From positions 1 through 29,097 of IMG/VR virus record IMGVR_UViG_3300024264_000127: DNA of 29,097 nucleotides. One strand, given 5' to 3'. The notes beneath the pieces were generated by a model. That model did not search any database. It saw only the letters and a list, made by a program, of their open reading frames with translations, and was not told the origin of the DNA. Both the position numbers and the translations under genes were made by a program. Positions 13,268-18,521 of the stretch are shown here, one piece after another (the stretch's first letter is position 1; every line of letters begins with the position of its first letter). The DNA comes from a virus.

Positions 13268-13483
13268 CTATAGTTTAATTTGTAACCATGGTAATAGTGG
13301 TGGAATAACACCAATCAATCTGAGAAGGCCCTCAGCAAATAAGCATAAGACAACCCACCCAACACACATGCTGATAATACTTGCGTTTCTATTGTGTCTC
13401 CGAATAGCATCGTCGATCATCTCCTGACACTCTTTTTGAGTGACATATTGTTCTGACTTTATTTCATCTATCCGATGGTTCAT
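13268..13483 (-). CDS. Small tail-anchored-like membrane protein, 71 aa
   Basis: The N-terminal 33 residues are charged and helical (MNHRIDEIKSEQYVTQKECQ), followed by a helix with SIISMCVGWVVLCLFAEGLL (about 35-54) and a second hydrophobic stretch (LIGVIPPLLPWLQIKL). Similar small proteins are common in cyanomyoviruses (memory). Overlaps the 52-aa gene by 20 bases. Function unknown. Confidence 0.75.
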   Translation of the reverse strand: MNHRIDEIKSEQYVTQKECQEMIDDAIRRHNRNASIISMCVGWVVLCLFAEGLLRLIGVIPPLLPWLQIKL

Positions 13484-13622
13484 TTTTCATCATTTTATCA
13501 ATAGGATCTGGTGCTCCACTAACAATTGCACATGCTCTCTGATAGAAAAAGTTTTCAGTATTCCCAGATGACTCAAAAGTCTCTTTGACTTTCACCCAGT
13601 TATTATAGGTGTGCTCGTCCAT
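13464..13622 (-). CDS. Small conserved cyanophage-type protein, 52 aa
   Basis: ATG at 13622, TGA at 13464. Sequence starts MDEHTYNNWVKVKETFESSG and contains NFFYQRACAIVSGAPDPID. I recall close relatives in many T4-like cyanophages without a function. Soluble, mostly helical. A weak promoter-like TTGATG-N16-TATTAT lies upstream (about 13650-13677). Confidence 0.7.
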   Translation of the reverse strand: MDEHTYNNWVKVKETFESSGNTENFFYQRACAIVSGAPDPIDKMMKNEPSDR

Positions 13623-13698
13623 GGTTTTTAGATTGAAATACATATTAGCTATAATAGTTACTAATTTGTATTCATCAACTTATTTTGATTTCCTAATA

Positions 13699-13956
13699 TT
13701 ACCTAGTCTCAAAATTTATTTTACGAACTTTGCGTTGCTTTCTTTGTTCGTGCCATAAGATATCTTCTGATGAAAGAACTCCTTTTTTATTTTTAGTCTG
13801 ATAAGAGTTTACCATAACAACATTTGATAAGTCAACTGCTGAAATCTTATCACCACGAATGGTTGCCATATTCGGACAACCACAACAAACTGTCTTACTT
13901 GGGTGCCCTTCCAATTCCTTTCCGCAGGAACGACACCTAATCTTTATATTTTCCAT
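13699..13956 (-). CDS. Zinc-ribbon-like small protein, 85 aa
   Basis: Two cysteine knuckles near the N-terminus, CRSC (8-11) and CCGC (24-27), form a likely zinc ribbon. The remainder is basic and polar, with HEQRKQRKVRKINFETR at the C-terminus. Could bind nucleic acid or a host protein. A late promoter (13990-13997) sits about 35 bases upstream. Confidence 0.8.
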   Translation of the reverse strand: MENIKIRCRSCGKELEGHPSKTVCCGCPNMATIRGDKISAVDLSNVVMVNSYQTKNKKGVLSSEDILWHEQRKQRKVRKINFETR

Positions 13957-13989
13957 TGTATAATTCTTTATACGTCTTCAGTTTTCAGT

Positions 13990-13997
13990 TATTTATA
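13990..13997 (-). promoter_or_regulatory. T4-type late promoter TATAAATA
   Basis: Minus-strand TATAAATA overlapping the stop codon of the 58-aa gene, placed to transcribe the zinc-ribbon gene with a leader of about 28 nt. Confidence 0.6.
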
Positions 13998-14169
13998 ATT
14001 TTTCTTCTAACATATACTCTACTGTATTGGCAACATCATTCATTGCATCTCGCAATTCCTCACGTTGTCCGGCATGTTGTTCTACTTTAGTAACACCATT
14101 TTTAAATTCTTCACAAAGAGTCCATCTCCATTGACTCATACTCTTAGAGTACCAAAGATTAATTTTCAT
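13993..14169 (-). CDS. Small conserved cyanophage-type protein, 58 aa
   Basis: ATG at 14169, TAA at 13993. Begins MKINLWYSKSMSQWRWTLCEEF and ends AMNDVANTVEYMLEEKL. The pattern (beta strand, Trp-rich loop, long helix) is one I recall in many cyanomyoviruses, function unknown. Its start is 11 bases inside the preceding gene, so translation is probably coupled. Confidence 0.75.
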   Translation of the reverse strand: MKINLWYSKSMSQWRWTLCEEFKNGVTKVEQHAGQREELRDAMNDVANTVEYMLEEKL

Positions 14170-14335
14170 TTGTAGAAAAGTCGTCTACGCGACTATTTAG
14201 TTCTCCCATCTTACGAATCAATTGCGTGTGTTCATTTTCTATTTCCTCAATACGACACTGTAGTATCTCAATCATATCATAGATGTTATCGCAGTCTGCA
14301 ATTTTTTGTTCCGACTTTTTTATTTTCTTTTTCAT
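14159..14335 (-). CDS. Small coiled-coil protein, 58 aa
   Basis: ATG at 14335 to TAA at 14159. Lys-rich N-terminus (MKKKIKKSEQKI) followed by heptad-like DMIEILQCRIEEIENEHTQL, typical of a short coiled coil. The start codon directly follows the T-run of the pstS terminator and has no ribosome-binding site. The promoter at 14360-14388 would give a leader of about 18 nt. Confidence 0.7.
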   Translation of the reverse strand: MKKKIKKSEQKIADCDNIYDMIEILQCRIEEIENEHTQLIRKMGELNSRVDDFSTNEN

Positions 14336-14359
14336 GAAAAAGGGGGACTACTGTCCCCC
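14336..14359 (-). terminator. Intrinsic terminator downstream of pstS
   Basis: GGGGGAC, 4-nt loop, GTCCCCC (14342-14359) followed on the minus strand by a T-run. The run ends at the next gene's start codon. Confidence 0.8.
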
Positions 14360-14388
14360 ACTATACTTATATTATTCGATACTGTCAA
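14360..14388 (-). promoter_or_regulatory. Promoter overlapping the pstS stop, TTGACA-N17-TATAGT
   Basis: Minus strand TTGACA (14383-14388), TATAGT (14360-14365), spacer 17. Predicted start near 14353 lies inside the terminator hairpin. A transcript begun here lacks the first arm and escapes the terminator, while pstS transcripts are stopped. Confidence 0.65.
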
Positions 14389-15334
14389 CAGCAGCAAGTG
14401 CTTTCTGTCTCAGATCCTCAGGCAGTGGAACATAACCAAGACCATCAGACATTGCTTGTGCTTTCTCACTCAACATATAACGAAGAGTTTCTTTCACACC
14501 AGTCTTAGACTTAGGATATGCTAGGACCCAAGTTAGAGAGACAATAGGATATGCGTTGGCACCAGCAGGGTTAGCGTCAGCACCACGAAGTTGATCGTCA
14601 AGGATGATTCTCGATAGACCTGCTGCAGATGTTTCAGCATTTGCTTTGACATAATTACCTGCCCTGTTTTGTAAGGATACTTGTTGAAACTTACCACCAG
14701 TCACATAACCATAATTTAGATACCCGATAGCACCAGGAACTTGCTTCACTTGTGCGGCAACACCAGAGTTACCTTTACCACCAACACCAGTAGGCCACTT
14801 TACTGCCTTACCTGTGCCGACATTCTCTTTCCATTCAGAAGAGAATGCTGATAGTGAGTTAGTGAAACCTTTTGTGGTGCCACTACCATCAGAACGGAAG
14901 ACAGGAACAATAGTTTTACTCTCACATCCAAAGGTAGACCAGTTAGTAATCTTACCAAGATATACATCAGAAAGTTGTGTCTGTGTCATCTTAACATCAC
15001 AACCAGGCATATTGTAAGCAGGAACAATAGCACCACCAGTCATGGGAATATGGACCATTGGAATGGTTTGCTTCTCATCACTTACAGCACCATCACTGGC
15101 ACCAAAGTCAACTGTTCCAGCAATATACTGACGGACACCAGAACCACTACCAACTGCTTGATAGTTTACTTGATTGCCAGTTTCACCTGCCATGGTTTGA
15201 AACCATGCTTGATACAATGGAGCAGGGAATGTAGCACCTGCTCCATCAAGTCTGAATGTAGTCTGTTCTGCAGATCCACATGCCACCATTAGAGGAGTGG
15301 CAGCAGCAATTGCTGCGATAGATTTGAGTTTCAT
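14372..15334 (-). CDS. pstS: Phosphate-binding protein PstS, lipoprotein form, 320 aa
   Basis: Periplasmic phosphate receptor of the Pst ABC transporter. The N-terminus (MKLKSIAAIAAATPLMVACG) is a signal with a lipobox, giving lipidated Cys19. Phosphate-loop motifs are present: DGAGATFPAPLY near 30-41, GSGSGVRQYIAG, and FRSDGSGTTKGF. Length is normal. The window holds no pstC, pstA or pstB, so it must work with the host permease. A secreted barrel-like gene lies 10 bases upstream, and both follow a Pho-box-like promoter (15732-15784). From memory, phage pstS is induced through host PhoBR under phosphate starvation. Confidence 0.97.
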   Translation of the reverse strand: MKLKSIAAIAAATPLMVACGSAEQTTFRLDGAGATFPAPLYQAWFQTMAGETGNQVNYQAVGSGSGVRQYIAGTVDFGASDGAVSDEKQTIPMVHIPMTGGAIVPAYNMPGCDVKMTQTQLSDVYLGKITNWSTFGCESKTIVPVFRSDGSGTTKGFTNSLSAFSSEWKENVGTGKAVKWPTGVGGKGNSGVAAQVKQVPGAIGYLNYGYVTGGKFQQVSLQNRAGNYVKANAETSAAGLSRIILDDQLRGADANPAGANAYPIVSLTWVLAYPKSKTGVKETLRYMLSEKAQAMSDGLGYVPLPEDLRQKALAAVDSIE

Positions 15335-15344
15335 TATATAATGC

Positions 15345-15701
15345 TCAGAACTTATACTTGGTGCCGACTTCTACTTTCCAGTCACGGGTACTATCTTCTT
15401 GGAAGATGTTCTCCCACTTACCATAAGCACTGAAATTATCAGTGATCTTTACTTTACTACCAAGTTCAAGAGCAGTAAAACATTCTTGCTCACCACCATC
15501 AGGAACAGATACTCCAGCACCACCTTCGATGTATGGAGCAAAGTTTCCTGTCTTCCACTCATATCCTACACGTCCTTGGTGGACTTGCTTACTGAACTCC
15601 TCATCAGTTCCTTTAAACTCGGACTTGGACTCTACATATGGACCTGCCATGGCGGGGGCGGAGATCGCCAAACCGAGCAGGGCAACTGCGAATGCTTTCA
15701 T
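15345..15701 (-). CDS. Secreted outer-membrane-barrel-like protein upstream of pstS, 118 aa
   Basis: Signal peptide MKAFAVALLGLAISAPAMA, cleavage before GPYVESK. The mature part alternates in beta fashion (VGYEWKTGNFAPYIEGGAGVSV, GSKVKITDNFSAYGKWENIF) and ends in KVEVGTKYKF with a terminal Phe, a sign of outer-membrane barrels. At about 99 mature residues it would make a very small barrel. It is a paralog of 15904-16278 (shared GPYV, PDG.E, TDN..AYG, K.KYNF/KYKF). It is probably cotranscribed with pstS and so may aid phosphate uptake; this is inference. Confidence 0.8.
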   Translation of the reverse strand: MKAFAVALLGLAISAPAMAGPYVESKSEFKGTDEEFSKQVHQGRVGYEWKTGNFAPYIEGGAGVSVPDGGEQECFTALELGSKVKITDNFSAYGKWENIFQEDSTRDWKVEVGTKYKF

Positions 15702-15731
15702 TTGTTTTTTGTGTAATGTGATTACTTGGTT

Positions 15732-15784
15732 ATTATAACAGACCCATTCAGATCTGTCTTTAAGATCAAGTTAACTTGACTTAA
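15732..15784 (-). promoter_or_regulatory. Pho-box-like promoter of the barrel gene-pstS operon
   Basis: Three TTAA cores at 15760-15763, 15771-15774 and 15781-15784 are spaced 11 and 10 bp, close to the 11-bp period of cyanobacterial Pho boxes (PyTTAAPyPy repeats). The -10 box TATAAT is at 15732-15737. The matching -35 position reads AAGACA, a poor hexamer, as expected for an activator-dependent promoter. Confidence 0.6.
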
Positions 15785-15843
15785 TTCAAACCTCAGTATA
15801 TAGAGTGGGTTATACTAATTTTAACCATCCCTAAATCAAAGCA

Positions 15844-15872
15844 TAAAAAAGGAGACTCTCGTCAGAGTCCCC
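15844..15872 (-). terminator. Intrinsic terminator downstream of the 124-aa barrel-like gene
   Basis: Minus strand GGGGACTCT, loop GACG, AGAGTCTCC, then a run of T (15844-15850). Nine pairs including one G-T. Confidence 0.85.
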
Positions 15873-15903
15873 GAACATCTAGATGTTTATTTTATATCGA
15901 AGA

Positions 15904-16278
15904 TCAGAAGTTGTACTTCAGACCCGCTTTGGTTCCATAACCACGGTCGATGTCAGAATCACCTGAACCAACGAACGAAACTTCACCATATGCACCCAGA
16001 TTGTCGGTCAGTGCAACACCAAGACCTGCCTTACCAGAAGGAACAGTGTCACTTTCAGCACCATCAGGGGAGACTACAGTGGCACCTCCTTGAACATAGT
16101 AGGATGCAGACTCACCCAATTCACCTTCATATCCTACGTGCAGGTCTGTGGCAGTTCCACCATAATCAGATCCCGTCCAACCGGAGTTAGCTTCGACGTT
16201 GACGTAGGGTCCGGCTAGGGCAGCAGCAGGGGCAAGAGCAATTGCAGCAGCAGCTGCAGCGATAGTCGTTTTGAACAT
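15904..16278 (-). CDS. Secreted outer-membrane-barrel-like protein, 124 aa
   Basis: Signal peptide MFKTTIAAAAAAIALAPAAALA, cleavage before GPYVNVEA. Mature part is Gly-rich with alternating hydrophobics (LHVGYEGELGESASYYVQGGATVV; AYGEVSFVGSGDSD) and ends AGLKYNF. Paralog of 15345-15701, so a duplication has left one copy under phosphate-type control and this one under a late promoter. A good ribosome-binding site (GAGG) lies nine bases before the ATG. Role unknown. Confidence 0.8.
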   Translation of the reverse strand: MFKTTIAAAAAAIALAPAAALAGPYVNVEANSGWTGSDYGGTATDLHVGYEGELGESASYYVQGGATVVSPDGAESDTVPSGKAGLGVALTDNLGAYGEVSFVGSGDSDIDRGYGTKAGLKYNF

Positions 16279-16378
16279 TTGTTTTCCTCGTTTTTTTTTA
16301 CTTGCGGAATGGTTACCCGCAGATGTTAAGAACCTCGACTGGTTCTGTTGTAAATCGTTACTTACAGTAACTTCAGAG

Positions 16379-16386
16379 TATTTATA
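16379..16386 (-). promoter_or_regulatory. T4-type late promoter TATAAATA
   Basis: Minus-strand TATAAATA in the palindrome GAGTATAAATACTC. It faces the 124-aa gene with a leader of about 95 nt that contains the small hairpin GTTAC-TGTAA-GTAAC. Confidence 0.6.
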
Positions 16387-16397
16387 CTCATTTTGTT

Positions 16398-16422
16398 TTT
16401 CGGGTATTCGGATAACCCGAAA
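16398..16422 (-). repeat. Hairpin immediately 3' of tRNA-Gly
   Basis: TTTCGGGT and ACCCGAAA arms around a short loop directly after the tRNA. No T-run follows on the minus strand. It may be a processing or RNA-stability hairpin for the end of the tRNA transcript. Confidence 0.5.
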
Positions 16423-16492
16423 GCGGAATACCAGAATCGAACTGGTGACGAAAGGTTGGAAACCTTTAGTTTTGCCTCTAAACTAATTCCGC
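16423..16492 (-). tRNA. tRNA-Gly (anticodon TCC)
   Basis: Full cloverleaf on the minus strand: acceptor GCGGAAT pairs with ATTCCGC, anticodon loop TTTCCAA on the stem AAAGG/CCTTT, T-loop TTCGATT. No encoded CCA. Last of the tRNA block, behind its own promoter at 16539-16567. Confidence 0.9.
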
Positions 16493-16538
16493 AGATGAGA
16501 GATTGCTCTCCCAACGCATCTTCCTTCACACAAGAGAT

Positions 16539-16567
16539 AGTATAAGACAAGATTTGATTCTTGTCAA
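16539..16567 (-). promoter_or_regulatory. Promoter within the tRNA block, TTGACA-N17-TATACT, with internal hairpin
   Basis: Minus strand TTGACA (16562-16567) and TATACT (16539-16544), spacer 17. The spacer contains the inverted repeat GACAAGA-ATCAAA-TCTTGTC, so the -35 box is in one arm. Predicted start near 16532, ahead of tRNA-Gly. Confidence 0.65.
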
Positions 16568-16568
16568 G

Positions 16569-16641
16569 TGGGTTTAGTCAGGCTCGAACTGACGACTTGC
16601 AGGTTAAAAGCCCGATACTCTACCAACTGAGTTATAAACCC
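16569..16641 (-). tRNA. tRNA-Lys (anticodon TTT)
   Basis: Acceptor GGGTTTA with TAAACCC, D-loop AGTTGGTAGA, anticodon loop CTTTTAA, T-arm GTCAG-TTCGAGC-CTGAC. The anticodon stem has one unpaired top position (T-C). No encoded CCA. Confidence 0.85.
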
Positions 16642-16664
16642 AAATCTACTTATTAAAAGTAGAA

Positions 16665-16736
16665 AGCCTTCGACAAGATTTGAACTTGCGACCTGAGCTT
16701 TACAAAAGCCCTGCTCTACCACTGAGCTACAAAGGC
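16665..16736 (-). tRNA. tRNA-Thr (anticodon TGT)
   Basis: Acceptor GCCTTTG with CGAAGGC, D-arm GCTCAGTGGTAGAGC, anticodon loop TTTGTAA, T-loop TTCAAAT. Confidence 0.9.
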
Positions 16737-16740
16737 AAAG

Positions 16741-16825
16741 CGGAGAGGGTGAGATTCGAACTCACGGAGGCTTTCACCTCGGCAGTTTTCAAGACTGCTA
16801 CCTTAATCCACTCGGTCACCTCTCC
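16741..16825 (-). tRNA. tRNA-Ser (anticodon TGA); its first 23 nt are also HNH coding sequence
   Basis: Class II tRNA with long variable arm. Acceptor GGAGAGG pairs with CCTCTCC; anticodon loop CTTGAAA on GCAGT/ACTGC; T-loop TTCGAAT. Bases 16803-16825, the acceptor 5' strand and D-arm, are simultaneously the last eight codons (partly) and the stop of the HNH gene at 16803-17120. Confidence 0.92.
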
Positions 16826-17120
16826 CTATGTTTCTTGACTTGTAAGTTGGAAGTTGAGAATCACAATTGTGACATACAAACCTGAGGTTGTCAAGTCTGT
16901 TGTCATTGTTGATGCCATTGATATGGTCAAGGACAAAACTCATAGGTTTACCTTGCCACTCAGGGGGCATACCACAGACAGAACATTGATAAGGAAGCAT
17001 CTTATTTTTTATGATACGTTCCTTGAGTCTGTGTCTTGGATAGGTGCTCTCTGCTACGAAGACTTCTTCGTCGGTCTTAGGAGGACCGTAAGCATTTCTT
17101 GGATTGTTTGCTCTTGCCAT
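16803..17120 (-). CDS. HNH endonuclease overlapping tRNA-Ser, 105 aa
   Basis: HNH homing-type nuclease: CSVCG near 46-50 and CHNC near 83-86 form a zinc site around the catalytic FVLDHINGINNDNRLDNLRFV. The last residues GRGDRVD and the TAA stop are encoded by the first 23 nt of tRNA-Ser. A diverged copy of the same 23 nt lies just upstream at 17156-17178, followed by a late promoter and the HNH ATG. This indicates insertion of the endonuclease gene into tRNA-Ser, with the element supplying a replacement 5' part of the tRNA. Confidence 0.92.
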   Translation of the reverse strand: MARANNPRNAYGPPKTDEEVFVAESTYPRHRLKERIIKNKMLPYQCSVCGMPPEWQGKPMSFVLDHINGINNDNRLDNLRFVCHNCDSQLPTYKSRNIGRGDRVD

Positions 17121-17144
17121 AACACTGGTTCAGGATACCAGAGT

Positions 17145-17152
17145 TATTTATA
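17145..17152 (-). promoter_or_regulatory. T4-type late promoter TATAAATA for the HNH gene
   Basis: Minus-strand TATAAATA three bases downstream of the tRNA-Ser fragment. It gives the HNH gene a leader of about 20 nt. Confidence 0.6.
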
Positions 17153-17155
17153 CAA

Positions 17156-17178
17156 TTAAACCACTCGACCACCTCTCC
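17156..17178 (-). pseudogene. Orphan tRNA-Ser 5' fragment, 23 nt
   Basis: Reads GGAGAGG, GTGGTCGAG, TGGTTTAA on the minus strand: acceptor 5' strand and D-arm start of a tRNA-Ser, matching 20 of 23 bases of the intact tRNA-Ser start at 16803-16825. Nothing of the anticodon or T-arm follows; the late promoter of the HNH gene does. Confidence 0.75.
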
Positions 17179-17183
17179 AGGTT

Positions 17184-17313
17184 TAAGAGAAGGGCAGATT
17201 CGAACTGCCATTTGCCAAAGGACTAACTTAAACGTTTCGTCTCGGACGGGAGGTAATCCGTCTCTGCCACCTTGAATTCTAGGCGACCACCATCCTAACA
17301 GGTGCTTCTCTTA
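17184..17313 (-). ncRNA. tRNA-like structured RNA, about 126-130 nt, identity unresolved
   Basis: The ends form a perfect 9-bp stem (TAAGAGAAG/CTTCTCTTA). At the 3' side is a perfect tRNA T-arm, GGCAG-TTCGAAT-CTGCC, directly joined to the acceptor-like strand. A CCTTTGGCAAAT segment before it resembles a tRNA-Leu variable arm. No normal D-arm or 7-base anticodon loop can be folded. Instead there are hairpins such as CGCCT/AGGTG and GACGG/CCGTC, both with 8-nt loops. The promoter at 17318-17349 predicts a start at about 17314, exactly at the closing stem. It is either a degraded or insertion-bearing tRNA-Leu, or a distinct tRNA-mimic. Confidence 0.4.
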
Positions 17314-17317
17314 TGGG

Positions 17318-17349
17318 ACAATCATACCAGAAGTGGTGATGATTGCCAA
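17318..17349 (-). promoter_or_regulatory. Hairpin-promoter repeat, copy B: TTGGCA-N17-TATGAT
   Basis: Minus strand TTGGCA (17344-17349) and TATGAT (17321-17326), spacer 17. Inverted repeat CAATCAT/ATGATTG flanks the spacer. Strongly similar to copy A at 17506-17536. Lies between tRNA-Ala and the tRNA-like RNA. Confidence 0.55.
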
Positions 17350-17423
17350 TGGAGAATAACGGACTCGAACCGTTGACATCCTACTTGCAAAGCAGGCGCT
17401 CTACCAGACTGAGCTAATTCCCC
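17350..17423 (-). tRNA. tRNA-Ala (anticodon TGC)
   Basis: Acceptor GGGGAAT with ATTCTCC (one G-T), D-arm GCTCAGTCTGGTAGAGC, anticodon loop TTTGCAA, T-loop TTCGAGT. Confidence 0.92.
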
Positions 17424-17425
17424 AA

Positions 17426-17497
17426 TCGGGGTGGCAGGGATCGAACCTGCGACCCTCGCTTCCCAAAAACGATGCGCTACCTCTGCGCTACACCCCG
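17426..17497 (-). tRNA. tRNA-Pro (anticodon TGG)
   Basis: Acceptor CGGGGTG with CACCCCG, D-arm GCGCAGAGGTAGCGC, anticodon loop TTTGGGA, T-loop TTCGATC. Two bases separate it from tRNA-Ala. Confidence 0.92.
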
Positions 17498-17505
17498 AAG
17501 ATGAG

Positions 17506-17536
17506 ACAATCATACCAGAAAGGTAATGATTGTCAA
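17506..17536 (-). promoter_or_regulatory. Hairpin-promoter repeat, copy A: TTGACA-N16-TATGAT
   Basis: Minus strand TTGACA (17531-17536) and TATGAT (17509-17514), spacer 16. The element is an inverted repeat, ACAATCAT/ATGATTGT extended by ACC/GGT across a bulged A, loop AGAAA. Lies between tRNA-Asn and tRNA-Pro. Confidence 0.55.
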
Positions 17537-17608
17537 CTCCCCCGGCAAGATTCGAACTTGCGACAAAGTGATTAACAGTCACCGACTCTACCGCTGAGCT
17601 ACAGGGGA
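17537..17608 (-). tRNA. tRNA-Asn (anticodon GTT)
   Basis: Acceptor TCCCCTG with CGGGGGA, D-arm GCTCAGCGGTAGAG, anticodon loop CTGTTAA on GTGA/TCAC, T-loop TTCGAAT. Its 3' end touches the copy A promoter. Confidence 0.92.
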
Positions 17609-17613
17609 TCAGG

Positions 17614-17687
17614 CAGGCAAGGAGGGACTCGAACCCCCGACCAACGCATTAGAAGTGCGTGGCTCTGTCCATCTGAGCTACTTGCCC
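17614..17687 (-). tRNA. tRNA-Arg (anticodon TCT)
   Basis: Acceptor GGGCAAG with CTTGCCT, D-arm GCTCAGATGGACAGAGC, anticodon loop CTTCTAA on CGCA/TGCG, T-loop TTCGAGT. First tRNA of the block, seven to eight bases after the predicted transcript start. Confidence 0.92.
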
Positions 17688-17701
17688 TTGCTGACCTTCA
17701 T

Positions 17702-17730
17702 ATTATAATGCCTTCTGGTCTGTGCGTCAA
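17702..17730 (-). promoter_or_regulatory. tRNA block promoter, TTGACG-N17-TATAAT
   Basis: Minus strand TTGACG (17725-17730) and TATAAT (17702-17707), spacer 17. The -35 box overlaps the stop codon of the 75-aa gene. Predicted start near 17695. Confidence 0.8.
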
Positions 17731-17954
17731 CCCTCTTCTACGACTTCCGTCTCAGAGACTTCTGTTTCTACTTCTTCGGTGACTTCTGGTTCTGGCAGTT
17801 TGACACCGGTTGCTTCCAAATACTCAATAGCACCTTGAGTCTTAAGCATCAAATCTCTGGTTCTTGTAGTTTGTGTTTGGATTCCTTCCAACTTTTGCGA
17901 GAGTGTTACTCTTTGTTCGATTAATTGCGAAAGATGATTTTGCTGTTCGTTCAT
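17727..17954 (-). CDS. Small coiled-coil protein with acidic tail, 75 aa
   Basis: Residues 1-48 are a Gln/Leu-rich coiled coil (QQNHLSQLIEQRVTLSQKLEG). The C-terminal 25 are Glu/Val repeats (PEVTEEVETEVSETEVVEEG). A late promoter TATAAATA is at 17978-17985. I recall similar small proteins in cyanomyoviruses; function unknown. Confidence 0.8.
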   Translation of the reverse strand: MNEQQNHLSQLIEQRVTLSQKLEGIQTQTTRTRDLMLKTQGAIEYLEATGVKLPEPEVTEEVETEVSETEVVEEG

Positions 17955-17977
17955 TTCAAATCATTATTGTTTCAACT

Positions 17978-17985
17978 TATTTATA
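17978..17985 (-). promoter_or_regulatory. T4-type late promoter TATAAATA
   Basis: Minus-strand TATAAATA 24 bases before the 75-aa gene start. In the other direction ACTAAATA (17986-17993) may serve the divergent plus-strand genes, but matches the motif less well. Confidence 0.55.
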
Positions 17986-18017
17986 ACTAAATAATTACAA
18001 ACAAATTGCATCGAAAA

Positions 18018-18521
18018 ATGAAAAAATCACTGCTGTTTTTTGGTATTATGTTTTTGATGGCACCCTCAGCACATGCCGATATTACAAGTAGATTATCTTC
18101 AAGTGTTCAATTAACTGTTGATGCAGCAGCATCACAAGCAACAAGAATTGGAAGTTCATACTCCGTAAGTGGTAGTAATGTTTCAGCAACTCTTGGTGGT
18201 CTTACAGCACCCGCAAGTGCCACCTCTGCAGCAACAATGAATGCTGGTACATACACACAAACAACCGATGGTGCAGCAGTCACCTTCACAGAGGCATTTA
18301 CACAAGGTGATGCTGTTAATGTGATCAACTCAGGAACATCAGTTTCTTCAGGTGTTGTAGGTTCTCTCCCTGCTTATGGAGAAGTTACTACAACTGCTGG
18401 TGGTGTAGCAGGAACTCTTGCAGGTTCTATTGATTCTGCAGGTACTATCGGACCCCTAACTGCTGGTGGTGCTGGTACAAGTGCAACAGGTCAGTTCGTA
18501 TCTGAAATTACAGTGAGATAA
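18018..18521 (+). CDS. Secreted Ala/Gly/Ser/Thr-rich protein, 167 aa
   Basis: First of three plus-strand genes. Signal peptide MKKSLLFFGIMFLMAPSAHA, cleavage before DITSR. I use the ATG at 18018; a TTG at 18006 would add four residues. The mature part has no charge clusters and is built of short beta-type repeats (SATLGGLTAPASATSAATMNAG; SAGTIGPLTAGGAGTSATGQF), as in secreted fibrous or adhesive proteins. Its stop overlaps the next ATG (TAATGA). The three genes form one secreted-protein operon; possible envelope or structural role. Confidence 0.85.
   Translation: MKKSLLFFGIMFLMAPSAHADITSRLSSSVQLTVDAAASQATRIGSSYSVSGSNVSATLGGLTAPASATSAATMNAGTYTQTTDGAAVTFTEAFTQGDAVNVINSGTSVSSGVVGSLPAYGEVTTTAGGVAGTLAGSIDSAGTIGPLTAGGAGTSATGQFVSEITVR

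Noticed and set aside
17184-17313. Group I intron in tRNA-Leu (as in cyanobacterial tRNA-Leu-TAA)
   Set aside because: The whole RNA is about 126 nt, so any insertion would be about 40-50 nt, far too short for a group I intron.
17318-17536. Two similar repeats in the tRNA block considered as a CRISPR array
   Set aside because: Only two copies 188 bp apart with tRNAs between them; they read as promoters with inverted repeats.
17322-17582. 86-aa minus-strand open frame
   Set aside because: It spans tRNA-Ala, tRNA-Pro and tRNA-Asn and cannot be a real gene.
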